A program made the position numbers and the translations under genes. The notes beneath the pieces were generated by a model that was given only the letters and a program-made list of their open reading frames with translations, made no database searches and was not told the origin of the DNA. A stretch of DNA of 64,000 bases from Cricetomys ansorgei (Eukaryota; Chordata; Mammalia; Rodentia; Nesomyidae), in contig JAMJFZ010001868.1 of the NCBI GenBank assembly GCA_026225945.1, positions 7,532,001-7,596,000 on the forward strand, in the 5' to 3' direction. Shown in pieces: positions 11,690 to 23,335 of the stretch. Every line of letters begins with the position of its first letter. The first letter of the stretch is position 1.

Positions 11690-12020
11690 TCTGTTGCTGT
11701 GATAAAATTCTAACAAAATACAAAATGTAGCTTGGGGCAGTTTACTTAAGCTTACATACTATCATCCATCATCAAAGCAAACCAAAGGCAGAAACCCAGG
11801 CAGGAGACTGAAAGGAAAGCTTACTGCTTGCTTCCAGGTTTTACTTCAGCAACCTTTCTTATACATCCTTGACCTACCTGTCTAGGGCTGGTACCACCCA
11901 CAGTGGACAGAGCCTTCTTACATCAACTAGCAATCAAGAAAATACACCACACATATGGACAGGCCACTTCAATGGAGGAAATTCTTCAGTTGAGGTTCTC
12001 CCTATATTTGTCAAGTTGAC
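11690..12020 (-). mobile_element. Rodent dispersed repeat (family not assigned)
   Basis: Starts with TCTGTTGCTGTGATAAAATT and contains ACCACCCACAGTGGACAGAG, AGCAATCAAGAAAATACACC and TTGTCAAGTTGACATCTAAA, a set of phrases common in murid genomes. Orientation by convention is uncertain. A truncated relative may lie at 27957-28035. Confidence 0.6.
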
Positions 12021-13104
12021 ATCTAAAGATAAATATGACTAAGCTAATGTTTAAGTTTTTTATTTTACTTAAAAATTATTTAGATGCCCCATGATTGTCT
12101 ACTAATTAACTCAGTTTAATATTACTTCAGATTTTAATTTCAATATCATGAGAAACATTCTCAGCTGATACAAAAATAAGTGCTGATAAAGGTATCAAAA
12201 ATAATGATCAAATTTATTTGAAAATTACTATATATTTTATAATCTTAAATATATTATATTAAAGCTAGCATATTTGTTCCATAAATATGTATAAGTTAAC
12301 GGAAACGAGGCTTAACAACATATTTCACATTAAATTATACTGATAAAAAATTATACAGATGTTTCATGTTAGACTGATTTTTAATTATACTCATTAATTA
12401 ATTAAAGATTTATCTCAAGTGAACTGGACCTTTAAAGTACCTATGTTAGCTTCTATAAGAAATGATTTTTAAGTTGAGAGAGAACTAAAAAATTTCTAGA
12501 ATTTTTTCATTTTTTTGGAGAACTTAGAAATATGTGATTTCTAATTTATCTGTATAAATTAATCAAGCCCAAGTTCCTTTCTTCCAAGAGGCTTTATGAT
12601 CTAATTTTTTAATACTCTCATATAAAAGGAGGCAAAGGCTTTTCTGAACTACAGATGTGAAAGCACTAAAGGGCTTATAAATTCAGATCTACGCTTTGCC
12701 ACAGGTCAAGAGTAACCACAGAAACAAGAAAATTCATTGCCCAGATGTCAAATGGCCACTTTCCATTCCACAGGGCATAATCGTTTTGCATGCAAAACAG
12801 AAAACTAGACAAAACAAAGAAGTCTAACAGTCTCTGCTGCCTCACTCAGCAGAGTATAGAATTCTGTCCCTGTGATCCATTAATCTATTTACACAAGTCA
12901 TTAAATGGTCAGACCATGAAACCAAATTCCCAATCTGCACTGACACCAATAAATATTTTAGTGGCTGTAAGCAAACCAGAAACAAAATCAAAACAAAAAG
13001 TTGGTAGAAGAGTGATTGTACCAACAATGTTTAATCTATCACTTTTTGGATTTCTTTGAGGAAGCAATAAAAAACATATCTTGTTTCAAGTGACCCATAA
13101 GATA
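12021..13104. other. Very AT-rich intronic sequence
   Basis: 12030-12650 is strongly AT-rich with TTAATTAATTAA-like patches. 12650-13104 is unrecognised. No coding signal; the 89-codon open frame at 12790 has no recognisable domain. Confidence 0.5.
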
Positions 13105-13445
13105 CAGTTTTTTAAAAAATTATTGAGAACTGTGTATATGGATACAATGTGTTCTGATCAAATCCATCCCCATTCCTTCACCTCCAATTCTTTCCTGTCC
13201 TCCCCTGCTACTTTTCCTTCCCAACTTTATGTATTCTTTAACCCACTGAGTTCACTTAATACTCCTGTTTGTGCATAGATGTAAGACCACCCCCCATCCA
13301 CTGGAGCAGAGCCACATCCCTGAAGAAAACCGACACTTTGTCCCCTAGCAGCCATCAATTGCTGATAGCTACTCAGATAGGGATGGGACTTCATGATCCC
13401 CTTCCCCTTCCATGGTAGGATGAGATACACATTCTGACAATGTGT
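13105..13445 (-). mobile_element. L1 3' end, antisense
   Basis: Reverse of a rodent L1 3' end: TTGAGAACTGTGTATATGGA, TCAAATCCATCCCCATTCCT, GCAGCCATCAATTGCTGATA and GGGATGGGACTTCATGATCC. An A-rich tail would lie at the left edge, consistent with TTTTTTAAAAAATT near 13110. Confidence 0.62.
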
Positions 13446-14367
13446 CTTACCAGGATCTGTTAGGTAACTCCATAAGATACAATGGTAGGGTACCTCAAAC
13501 TGCTAAGGCATCTGCATTGTTGAATAATTTGGGACAAAGATTTTAGTTATCTCATTAGTTAGTAAGAAAATAAGTAAGATGTTTCATCCAGTTCAGGGTG
13601 TCCAAGATGTAGATTTTTATTTAAAAAAAAAAAGACATAGCACACTAAAAACGATGGATAAATAAAGGCAAAGTGGCAAAGCCAGGTAGGTCTCACAGGG
13701 TAATGAATAACTGTAACTGGAGGTTTAAAGGTAAGCTTGCTTACCATCTTTTTCTGCAGCAAGCAGGACAGCAGATCAGCTCAAAAGCAGCAACAGACCA
13801 CTTAACCCTGGCCACTGGACAGGTACTAGAATTGTTTTCAACTCATTTCAAAATCTTGCACAATTCTCCTTATGAATGGACAAGTTAGAAAGTCAAATGA
13901 CAAGGCAGGGGTGGGGGCTGGGGGGTGGACTCTAAAACTAGATCCAGGCCTTAGGCAGAGCAGACCTAGCACAAAAGCACAGCCTGGTCTCGGCTTCCCC
14001 CCCAACTCTACAGTTTGCCTTATGACCCACTAACAACGGCCCACAGATAGAGATGCAGGCGTGTAAAGTGCCCACCAGGGCCCCTTGCACCCGTGCGTTT
14101 AGCTAAGGTAGTAAATGCAGCATTTTTGTTTCTTTACAAAAGGAATTAATTTATTTGTAGAAAATTTGAGAGTACACTTCAGGAAAGGACTTAAGAGGCA
14201 GGCATTATCCATGCTTCCTCCTTTTAGAAATACTTTCAATTTACATAAGTCATAAGTTCTAATTATTTTCAAATCCTTCGTTTATCACAATTGTGTTGGT
14301 ATTTCATTGACAGACAACAAAGCATGTTCAAGTATTTAACTATGCTATTAAATATAGTAAAATATAA
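13446..14367. other. Intronic sequence, nothing recognised
   Basis: No named repeat seen. A G-rich patch (GGGGTGGGGGCTGGGGGG) lies near 13909 and a C-rich patch near 13996. Confidence 0.5.
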
Positions 14368-14497
14368 ATGTGTATTACTTGGACAGTTTACTATATTCAC
14401 AAGTGTTTTGGCTAATTTTCCCGAATGCCGTATGTGTATTATTTGGACAGTTTACTATATTCACAAGTGTTTTGGCTAATTTTCCCGAATGCCGTAT
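14368..14497 (+). repeat. 64-bp tandem duplication, two copies
   Basis: ATGTGTATTA at 14368 recurs at 14432. The following 64 bases repeat through TTCCCGAATGCCGTA with one difference (TACTTGG in the first copy, TATTTGG in the second). High identity in non-coding DNA suggests a recent duplication. Confidence 0.95.
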
Positions 14498-15812
14498 CTT
14501 ATCTAAATTTACAGCATTTGGTTGGAGATCTGATGATGACATTAATGTAAGCATGGCTCAAGCAAATTCTTGGTCTTGGAAATTATCCAAATGTCAATGA
14601 TCTGTGATTGTTTATTTAACCAATGTATTCAAAATGATTTTTAGTAAAAAAATTTAATCAGAGTGACAAATACGCATCTTTACCATAAATTTGTTTTTCT
14701 AAAAACATTGGTATAATTTTTTTTAAGGCAGACAGCACACCAGTCTTCTGAGAAACCATGATTTCAGTATTTCCTTAAGTTCCTGTTAATTCTATTAAGC
14801 CTACACATCAGTTCTGAAGCAGACACGGGGCAGACCTTGGTAAATGAATCATTATGAGGTCATTTGCCATCTACTCGAGCAGCAGTCGCACCAGAAAACA
14901 AACAGTGGAACAAAGACATGTATAATTGCAAACTGTGATGAGAAACGGGAGGGAAGTCATATTCATTCCAAACACCAGGACCCAGTTAAGGGAATAGACT
15001 TTTTTGACTGATGGGATACTTTTCGGAAAATTAGAATCACTATCGTAATTAAATGACAATTAGTGTAAATCCAAGTAAGAGAGAGATAAAATTTGCTCTG
15101 TATTAATTATGGCTATTCTGGAATAGGGTACAGGCAGGCAACCCTGCCCAGTTCAAAATGACATTGGACATGAGGATGTAAGTAGGGGTTATTTAAGGAT
15201 TTTTCATCATATGTTAATATGAGGATATCAAATTTGGGTGTAATAAAGAGATTAAAACGTATTAGCACAAACCTCTATTTGCTTCAGTTTTGTTTGAAGG
15301 GACAATGCTTAGGAAGAAAATCAAAGTGAAGAAAAAGCAGAGAAACAAAGACAATGAAAAGAAAGGGAAAGGCAAGCTAGGGGAAGGGAGGAAAAGGCGA
15401 TGGGTGAAGGGGAAAGGGAAGAAGAGAGAGAGGGAGGAAGACCTCAGAGATCACTGCATCTCCATCTTCATTTGTCTCTATCTCTTCTCCCTGCTCTCCC
15501 CTCCTCCCCAGTGTAATATTTCAGTATGTTTTATTTATTACCTGTGATTTCTCAAGGCATACATGCTAATGGTTTACTTTTACCAAATGTTGCATAAAAG
15601 TTGCTTTCTGTAAACAACCTTTCGGATGTCTGGGATCTTGCTTGTTTGTTTTCCACATACTATGTAAGATTCCTATGTTGATACATCTAAAGCTATTCAT
15701 TTTAACTATCATAAAGTAACTCTTTGTATACACACAAGAGTTGTGTAACCATTTATCTTAGTCCTATAGCATGTGCTTACCAGTTGTTGTTATTGTATGA
15801 TGAATACCTTTA
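14498..15812. other. Intronic sequence, nothing recognised
   Basis: Purine-rich patch at 15310-15440 (AAAGAAAAGGGAAAGG type). No exon or SINE identified. Confidence 0.5.
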
Positions 15813-16005
15813 GGGGCTGGAGAGGGAGCTCGGAAGTTAAAGAGGACTTGCTGCTTCTTCAGAGGATAAGAATGTGTTTCCCAGCCCCCACCTTAGGCTG
15901 AGTAACAATCACCTGTAACTTCAGTTTCAAGGGGGCCAACACTGTTTTCTGACCTCCATGGACAACTGCACTCACTTGCCATATTTGTGCACACAGAAAC
16001 AGTTT
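15813..16005 (+). mobile_element. B3-type SINE
   Basis: GGGGCTGGAGAGGGAGCTCG head, CAATCACCTGTAACTTCAG and CTGTTTTCTGACCTCCATGG body, ending TGTGCACACAGAAACAG. Sense and diverged. Confidence 0.85.
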
Positions 16006-17396
16006 TAAAAGGAGAGAGAATAGTTCTTCTCAGTTTGGTTCTGTGTATGCTGATGAACAAGTATCTGCTGGTAGAGTGTCCGGGTCAAGACATAACAACT
16101 GGATCAAAACTTTTGTCAAATGCTTTCCATAACAAAAGTAACCATTTATTTTCTCCTCAGCATTGTAGCCCATCTGAATCCCCCATGAGGATATAAACAT
16201 CCATTATTGTCATACATTAGTTTGTTGGCTGGAAAATAGTATTTCATTTGTTTAGTTTATAATTTCTTTATTATAGAAATAAATATTATCTTTAATTTTA
16301 AACAGTATTTAATGATATATCTGACCCCTCCAGAATTAGCCCACTTAACATTGGCTTTATAAAAGCTAATAAGAAAAACTAATTTTTTTTATTTTATAGT
16401 TCCCATAATATGCCCATTATGAAAATTTGTATTTAACAAGAACAGAGCAAAGAGACATAAAAATGGAGTGGGAACTTGGTAAGAGGGAAGATGCCAGGAG
16501 ATTAGGAGGGGGAAAATCTACCAAGCAACAAAGCTTTCATATCATTAAATACTAATCTTACTTACTAGTCCTAGTAATGCATAGTTTAGCAAAGTGGCTA
16601 CAAAGGTAATACTAAACACTATAGAAAACCAACATAGAGTCCACAGTTACACGATTATAATATGATTCAGGAATTTGACCAGATGACCATGGTAGCACAT
16701 GACCAGAACTGGCACTGTGCCCTTGGCATGAGCCTGTTTAATCACTATTGCTATATTAGTATTTCTCTGTACACCCCACCCCCACACTGATTTGTGAACT
16801 GCTTTTCACATTTGAAAAATGGTCCATGAATCACTCTGGCCCAACAGAATTGAATAATAATGATCCCATTTAAGCAACATTTGGAATATACATAATTATC
16901 TGAAGATGACTGCCTGGGATTGCACAGAGGGGAGAACCATTAGCATTCAACACAAAGTCTCCAAAACAGAAGGAGACAAACAGAGTCTGGGATCAAGGAG
17001 TTAAAAACTAATGGTTTGAAATAAAGGTTCAATTTCATTATTCTGCTTCTGGCTAGCTAGTCTTCCCAGCACCGTTGTTGAAGGGTTGTCCTTTGAAGAG
17101 TGTCTGTTTAGTCCTGTTAAGAGTCAGTTGACTCCACATATGAGGCATCAGTTCTGGAATGCTTATTCTCTTGTACTAGTCAGTGGTAGGACTCTAATTT
17201 ATTACCTTTACCTTGTAGCACAGTCTGAAATCAAGAACTATTGTACTTCTCATTTTGTTGCTTTGGCTCAAGACTGTCTTGGATGAATGACATTTTATAG
17301 TTCAATATGAAATATAGCATTGTTTTGTTCTCTTGGCAATAGTAAATAATTCTATGTTGTGCTTTTTCAAGAATGGTAAGAAAAAAATTCCAAGTG
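16006..17396. other. Intronic sequence, nothing recognised
   Basis: AT-rich 16200-16420, otherwise unremarkable. No coding or named repeat pattern. Confidence 0.5.
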
Positions 17397-17476
17397 CAAT
17401 ATATATGTGTATGTATATATGTGTATGTGTGTATATACACACACATATACATACACACACACATATATACATATTA
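17397..17476. repeat. Imperfect inverted repeat of TGTATA/TATACA units
   Basis: The left half is built of TATGTGTATGTATATATG-type sequence and the right half of its complement (CACATATACATACACACA type). The centre is near GTGTATATACACAC at about 17428-17441. It can fold into a hairpin of roughly 35 bp per arm with mismatches. Confidence 0.85.
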
Positions 17477-17639
17477 AGTTCTTGGGGCAACAGATATGTT
17501 AATTAGCTTGATTTGATTATTCCACACTGAATTCATACATCACAGCATCACTTTGTACCCTGCAAACATGTACAGCTGTAATTGGTTAATTTATCATCTA
17601 AAAATAGAAACTAGCTCCTTTAAAACCTTCATTCTGGTA

Positions 17640-18472
17640 GCTCCAGATTTACTCTTAAACACCATGCTGCCTACCCACCGCTGCCCCTCTTCCCAGCCTG
17701 CCTTTATCCTCTTGAAACTCTGCCTCTAATCATGGAACTAGGATCCAAGTTGCTCTTAGCTCTTACCTGCCACCCCTTTCAGCCATTCCTTCTATCCCAT
17801 CTCTATTCTTTGTTACTCCTTGAGGACTCACAGAACCACTCTCTACCAGGTACCTCATAGCCACCATACTTGGTTGGGAATCAGAGATCCTACAACCACC
17901 ATAGATGTCTATTATCCAGACAGGGTCACAGCAACTAAAGAACAGCACACTCACCCAACAAAATCAAGACAAAATGTCTACACCAGGCACCACTCCAAAC
18001 ATTATAACTCTATATGCCTTGGTCACAGAGCAAAATCACACACACATATTACAACCAAGACAACGTCTTCTTCAGAAACCAACAACCCTATTGTGATATG
18101 CCTTGAGAAAAGGAATTTAGCTTAAACACAAGAAAAGGACTTCAAAATACCAATTATGGATGTGTTCAAAGATCTTAAAGAGGACATGAATAACTGCCTT
18201 TAAAAGACTTTGAAAACAAAAATGGTTGAATAAAATAATGAAAATAATTCAAACATGAAAGTAGAATCCAACAAAGAGAAGCACTAAAGAAAACCCAACT
18301 GAAATAAAACTGTAATTGAAAAGCTGACGATGCCAAACGAAATCTTGAGAGGCAAGCCTCACCAACAGATTAGAGACATGGAAGACAAGCATTCAGGTCT
18401 TGAAGACAAAGTGGAAGTAATACACTACCAACTCAGTCAAAGAGAATATCAAATTAAAAAATCCAGGCACAA
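17640..18472 (+). mobile_element. L1 5' part: leader and ORF1 start, degenerate
   Basis: CACTCACCCAACAAAATCAA followed by GACAAAATGTCTAC resembles a rodent L1 ORF1 start (ATG at 17972). Downstream is A-rich ORF1-like coiled-coil sequence with stops (CAGATTAGAGACATGGAAGA). It is interrupted at 18472 by an insertion and resumes at 19061. The left limit is uncertain. Confidence 0.65.
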
Positions 18473-19060
18473 TCTGTGTAATGCCTTGGAATCATAAGGA
18501 TGCCCTGGAGCCTGGGGGATATCCTGGTACCTGTGGGATATCTGGGCACCTGTGGGTTGCTCTGGTACCTGTGGTATATCCTGGTGTCTGAAGGAAGTCC
18601 AAGCACCTGTGGGATGCTCTGGTGCCTGCAGGAGGTCCTGCTGCCTGCAAGATGTCTGGGTGCCTGCGGGAGGCCATGGTGCCTGCGGGAGGTCCTGGTG
18701 ACTACAGGATATTGGGGTTCTTGTTCGGTGTCCAGGTGCCTGTAGGCTTGAGCAGTGGGGCCCAAATTAAGGCTGAACTTCACTATGCTTGGTCTCAGGC
18801 TACTATGGCAGGTGAAGTTCCATCATCAGGGCATCCTGCTGTCTCCAGGAATCATGGTGATGCCCATGATGCGTGCTCCTGCCCCTCTAGCTGGACTTAA
18901 TTTTCTTTTATTTGTTTTTATTTTGGTTTGGTTTGAAGTTTTGTTTTTTGTTTTTTGTTTTTTGAAGGCACAGGTGTAAGGAGGAGGATCAGAAAGGAAT
19001 GGGAAGAATGTGTTTTTCAGAAACATTGTATGAAACTCAAATTATTAATGAAAACGTTAT
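18473..19060 (+). mobile_element. 588-bp retroposon: 19-bp minisatellite plus L1-like 3' tail, with 19-bp target duplication
   Basis: TTAAAAAATCCAGGCACAA at 18454-18472 recurs as TTAAAAATTCCAGGCACAA at 19061-19079, an 18/19 match starting with the TT/AAAA motif cut by L1 endonuclease. Host L1 ORF1 sequence is continuous if the insert is removed. The insert has three parts: a GC-rich tandem array (18501-18748), a unique part of about 155 bp, and from about 18898 a GT-rich stretch. It ends in GGAGGAGGATCAGAAAGGAA and ACATTGTATGAAACTCAAAT, like a rodent L1 3' end. No open gene. It is either a 5'-truncated L1 of a subfamily with an array in its 3' UTR or a composite non-autonomous retroposon. Confidence 0.82.
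18501..18748 (+). repeat. GC-rich minisatellite, period about 19 bp, about 13 units
   Basis: Units follow CCTGGTGCCTGYGGGAKRT, with 18-20 bp length drift. Because 19 is not a multiple of three and stops are absent, frames stay open on both strands (up to 109 codons on the minus strand). This is a by-product of the array and not evidence of a gene. Confidence 0.88.
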
Positions 19061-20645
19061 TTAAAAATTCCAGGCACAAAACATCCAGAAAATCTGGGAC
19101 ACTACAAAAAGGCCAAATATATTAATAATAGGGATAAATGAATGAGAAAAAAAAAACCCAGGTCAAAGGCACAGAAATATTTTATTTTAATTATAGAAGA
19201 AAAATCCCCCAATTGAAAGAAAAGAGTGTGAGAGGCATACACAGCACTAAATAGGCAGGACCAGAAAATAAACTCCCCACAATGCATAATAATCCAAACA
19301 CTAAATGTATGGAACAACAAAAAAATGATAATACAATCTCTTCAAGAAAAAGATTAAGTAACATATAACAGAAGGACTGTTAAAATAACACCTGATGTTT
19401 CATTGGAGACTCTGAGCCAAAGCAACTTGATGGATATTCTACAAAGAGAGAACACAGATGCCATCCCAGACTACTATACATAGAAAAACCACCAACCACA
19501 ATCCACAGAGAAAGAAAAACAGTTCAGAATAGAAACATAAGCAATTTCTGCCCACTATATAGCTCTACAGAGGACACAAAAAGGAAAACTTCAGTGTGAA
19601 GAGAAGTTAGCTCCACTAAAAAGGACACAAAGAATAAACCATCTCAGAACCATAAATCAAAAGACTTGGGAAAAATCTACAGCACCACAACAAAGTAACA
19701 TGTCAATAAGGAGTGCTCATTAATAACTCTTAATACTATTGATGGTTTTGATTCACCAATAAAAAGACACAGACTAAACATTGGAATATAAAGTAATATC
19801 CATCTTTTTGCTGCATCCAAGAAACATATCTCTCATCATGGACCTCAGGGTACAAACTGGTACAGCCACTGTGGACATCAGTGTGGAGGTTTCTCAAAAT
19901 GCTGAAAATTGGTGTATCACAAAATCCAGTTATACCACTCTTGGAAATCTATCTAAAGAATGACATCTTACTACAAAGTTACTTTCTTCTTCATGTTCAT
20001 TGCTGCTCTTTTTACAACAATCAGGAATTAGAAATATCCAAAATATCTACCAACTGGTAAATAGATAATGAAAATGTGGTACATTTACCCAATGACATAT
20101 TATTCAGCTGCTAAGTAAAATGAAATATTCTGATAAATATTTGCAGCTAGAAACAATCATTCTTAGTAAAATAATACAGTCCCAAATAGGCAAACACTGC
20201 ATGTTTTCTCTTAAATGTAGATGTTGTATTTTAAGCTTTGCATACATGTGATTCAATCAGAATAATCACAGGGGATAGGTAGCTAGTTAGAGACAGTGTG
20301 GAGGAGAGGACATCACAAGGAAGGGGATATAGAATACAGTAGAAGGGGGCAAAATCATCAAAAAAGGAGGGGAAATAGGACATAGTGGGCCCCATGCTTA
20401 GAAGTAGCTGGCCAACACAAGGGACTTCATGGGATCTTTTTGTTCTGTTTTGTTTTATTTATTACCTTGTTGGTTTTGTTAATTTTTGTTTGTTTTGACT
20501 TTTGTTTTTTGTTTTATGATTTTTTTAGAGAGACAGGAAGCATGAAGTTTGATGGGTAAGGAAATAGAAAGAAATTAGGAGTTGGAGGAGGAGAAGATAT
20601 GATCAAAATATATTGTATATTGTATATAAAAATTTTTAATATAAA
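19061..20645 (+). mobile_element. L1: rest of ORF1, ORF2 start, internal deletion, 3' end
   Basis: Resumes with ORF1 sequence (ATCCAGAAAATCTGGGACAC). The ORF2 start appears at about 19738 (TTGATGGTTTTGATTCACCA, the ING-NSPIKRHR region). At about 19835 it jumps to the ORF2 C-terminal end (GGTACAGCCACTGTGGACAT, ATACCACTCTTGGAAATC, GAAAATGTGGTACATTTACC). The missing part includes most of the endonuclease and all of the reverse transcriptase. A GT-rich 3' UTR and ATATGATCAAAATATATTG close the element. Many stops; dead. Confidence 0.85.
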
Positions 20646-21186
20646 AAGAAATGAAAGAATAGACAAGCTAAGAATAAAACTAGGAAATTATCACCTAAAG
20701 AGACAAGGAGCTGTTCTTTGTTATTTGAGACCTTGTAAGACAGGAAGGGACCATTTCTAGACAAAAAAGCAAGTAAGCAATCGGCAGGCCCTTAGCTTGA
20801 TCCCCGCCGAGAGCTCGTGTTCTTTGTCCTAAATCATTAGACCACCCACCAGAATGTTTCCACACCTTCTCTCTAAACCATCAAAATCTGTTGGGGCTGA
20901 AGATGAAGAGTCAAATGACAAAGCCAAGAAAGATTTATTTCTGAAGAAAAGCCTAGGCAAGTCCTCCAACTTCGTTTGTTCTTAGTTGAGTTAAAAATCA
21001 TTAAATATGAAAGTAACTCACCTAAGAAATGTATTTGTCAGCTTCCTAGTGGCTTGCTAGAGGAAATACTTGGATTTTGATAACAGTTGTTGAAGTTATT
21101 TTGCAGAAACCTTGCAAGCTGAGTTTGCTAAAAACAAAAGCAAAAAGCCCATAGATATCTGATGGATAATAAAAATGGGATAAGAG
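20646..21186. other. Intronic sequence, nothing recognised
   Basis: A small CpG-containing patch (CCCCGCCGAGAGCTCG, about 20802) stands out against the AT-rich surroundings. No gene seen. Confidence 0.5.
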
Positions 21187-21556
21187 GAGGTAGGGAGATA
21201 GCTCAGCCACTAGCGTGCTTACTCTGCAAGCATGTCAACCTGAGTTTGGTCCCCAGAATTTATGTGAAAAAGCTTGGCATGATGGTATGTGCTTATGGCC
21301 CCAGCATTAGGGAAGCAGAGATAAGTGGGTCTCTGGAGGTTGCTGGCTAGCTAGCAGTCAATCATCTTGCCCTGCTGGGTAAGCCCCAGGCCAAATAAAA
21401 GACCTTCTCTCAAAAGAAAGGTAAACAGTATCTGGGAAATAACACCTTAGGTTGACTTCTAGATTTCATAAACACATGCCTACATTTGCATATATTTCAA
21501 ACACATGTGTGCCCACCGAGCACTCACAAGTATGCCCACACAAATGTACGCTCATG

Positions 21557-21587
<31 letters not shown>

Positions 21588-21600
21588 GCACTCACGAGAT
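21187..21600 (+). mobile_element. B4-type SINE (ID-like head, B1-like tail) with (CA)n
   Basis: AGATAGCTCAGCCACTAGCG and TGAGTTTGGTCCCCAGAATT are tRNA-like. GGCATGATGGTATGTGCTTA to GGTTGCTGGCTAGCTAGCAG follows the B1-like half. CA-rich tail sequence extends to an uninterrupted (CA)n at 21558-21583. Confidence 0.85.
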
Positions 21601-22395
21601 GAAAGGCTTGTCACCTCTCCCTTCATATTTTCTGTCTCCTTTGTCCCCTCAATCTTTGAGTCATACTATACTCAGCTCTGCACATAGCTGTCAATCATTT
21701 CAGAAATGGTTGTCCAAAATTATAATACAATATTAGCTTGGTCTATTGCCTGCAGAAGCAAATGTGTATGTGTTCCACTCTGCCCTTGTACTTCCCATCA
21801 GTTCCAGCACTGATCCTCCAGTCTTGTCACAGTTCAGGATGCAAGATGATAATGCCAGCTACAAATCACCAGTTGCCTAAAGGAGTTGGCCACTTATAGC
21901 CCACCAAGCAGGACCAGAAGGCTTGTGTGCAGGAAGGAAACTGTCCCATGACCCATGAACAACTACCAAATTTTAGCCTATTGTAGAAAAATCATCAAAA
22001 GTCTAACACTCTTCTCATTTGGTGAATACTACAGTCACCTCTGTATAGTATTGGTTTAGAGTGGAGCTTGACTGGGTCTAGTTGAGATCTCAATAAAGGA
22101 GCCTTGCGTGTCCTATTCAGAATAGGTAGCTAGTCCCCTTCTTACTGCTTCCATGCTCTAAAACCCCACCATATATTACCACTGATCATATTAAATGATA
22201 AAAAAAATAAAAATCAGGGCAGCATGAATGTGCCACTGGATATTTTTAACTGATATACCCATACTTAGCATATTACTGATTTCTGGTAGGTTCTTTTACC
22301 TTTTTATAATCATCATTAGTCAGATAGAAAATGTCCCAAATTACTGATGACTAAATGAATATTAAAATTATGATAAGCTTCAAATTTTATGCTTG
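21601..22395. other. Intronic sequence, nothing recognised
   Basis: No family recognised. A-run near 22200. Confidence 0.5.
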
Positions 22396-23022
22396 TTTCC
22401 CTGCTATGGTAGAAACTTTACTGGACCAAATAGTCTCTTCTTAGACTCAACTGGCCTAAGTAATACATCTGGAGAAGTCACTGGTCTTGAGTCCAGCTTG
22501 TCTGGATCTGAAGCTCCATGTTGCCACTTACAGATGCTGAACTTGGAGCATTTCTACATCCCATCAGGTTCAGTGTCCCTTAGCTTTGATATTGGAGAGA
22601 TGACAACCGGACTGTAGGACCAACATCAGCAGGGAACTAAGTAATTCACTCACGGAAGGCAGAACACCACCTTTCCCTGGAGTGCCATGTCCTAATTCTC
22701 TGGGCCAGAGAGTATATTGCCTGATACAGTGAAGGAGACTTTACAGATAGACCCAATGAAGCGTAAGGATCCTTAAAGGGTGAAGCAGAGTATCAGAGAT
22801 TGAGGAGGCAGGAGAAGAGAAGTGGAGTCAGAAGGAATGTGCTTTGAAGATGGAAGAAAGGCTTCATGAGCCAAGGGATGCTAACAGACAGAAAGGAGGA
22901 GGAAACTGATCCTCGCTCCCAGCCTCCATATTGAACAGTCATTATTTTGATTGCAGAATTTCTTTTAAAAGTTCTAAAAGTATATTCCCCCCTCTTTCTC
23001 TTTCTCTCTGTCTCTCTCTGTC

Positions 23023-23055
<33 letters not shown>

Positions 23056-23335
23056 TTGTCTGTGCCTCTGTACATACACGGACAAAACAGAGCCACAGTG
23101 CATGCTGGAGGTCAGAGGACAACTTTGGGGTACTGGCTGTCTCTTCTACCATAAGTTCAGGAATGAAACACAAACGGCCAGGCTTGCACAGTGAGAACTC
23201 TAAACAGTCGAGCCAGCTCACCAGCCCTGGATTCATGATGGCTGGCTCTAGAACTGTAAAAGTAAATTTATATTGTTTTAAGCCACTGTGTGGCTATTTG
23301 TCATGGTAGCAATAAAAAGCAGTCTACAATGTGGA
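22396..23335 (+). mobile_element. Ancient mammal-wide repeat, split by a B3 SINE
   Basis: Phrases TTTGAAGATGGAAGAAAGGC, TTCATGAGCCAAGGGATGC, TCCCAGCCTCCAT and, after the SINE, TTTATATTGTTTTAAGCCACTGTG and ATGGTAGCAATAAA match a common mammalian interspersed repeat whose name I do not assign. The left limit is approximate. Confidence 0.55.
22985..23232 (-). mobile_element. B3-type SINE, antisense, with (TC)n tail
   Basis: The reverse complement ends AATCCAGGGCTGGTGAGCTG at the head. GGAGGTCAGAGGACAACTTT and the GAGCCAGCTCACCAGCCC end are diagnostic. The tail on the left has become a CTCTCTGTCTCT tract at about 22994-23056. Confidence 0.9.

Noticed and set aside
14515..14546. 32-base segment between TTTACAG and GTAAGC, exon-like
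   Set aside because: It lacks resemblance to a GABR exon, is very short, and AG...GT pairs of this kind are common by chance.
18454..18783. 109-codon minus-strand open frame, Arg/Pro/His-rich and periodic
   Set aside because: It is the translation of a 19-bp minisatellite in a retroposon; opposite-strand and alternative frames are open as well.
22793..23236. 147-codon minus-strand frame
   Set aside because: It spans a B3 SINE and its TC tract, nested in an old repeat.
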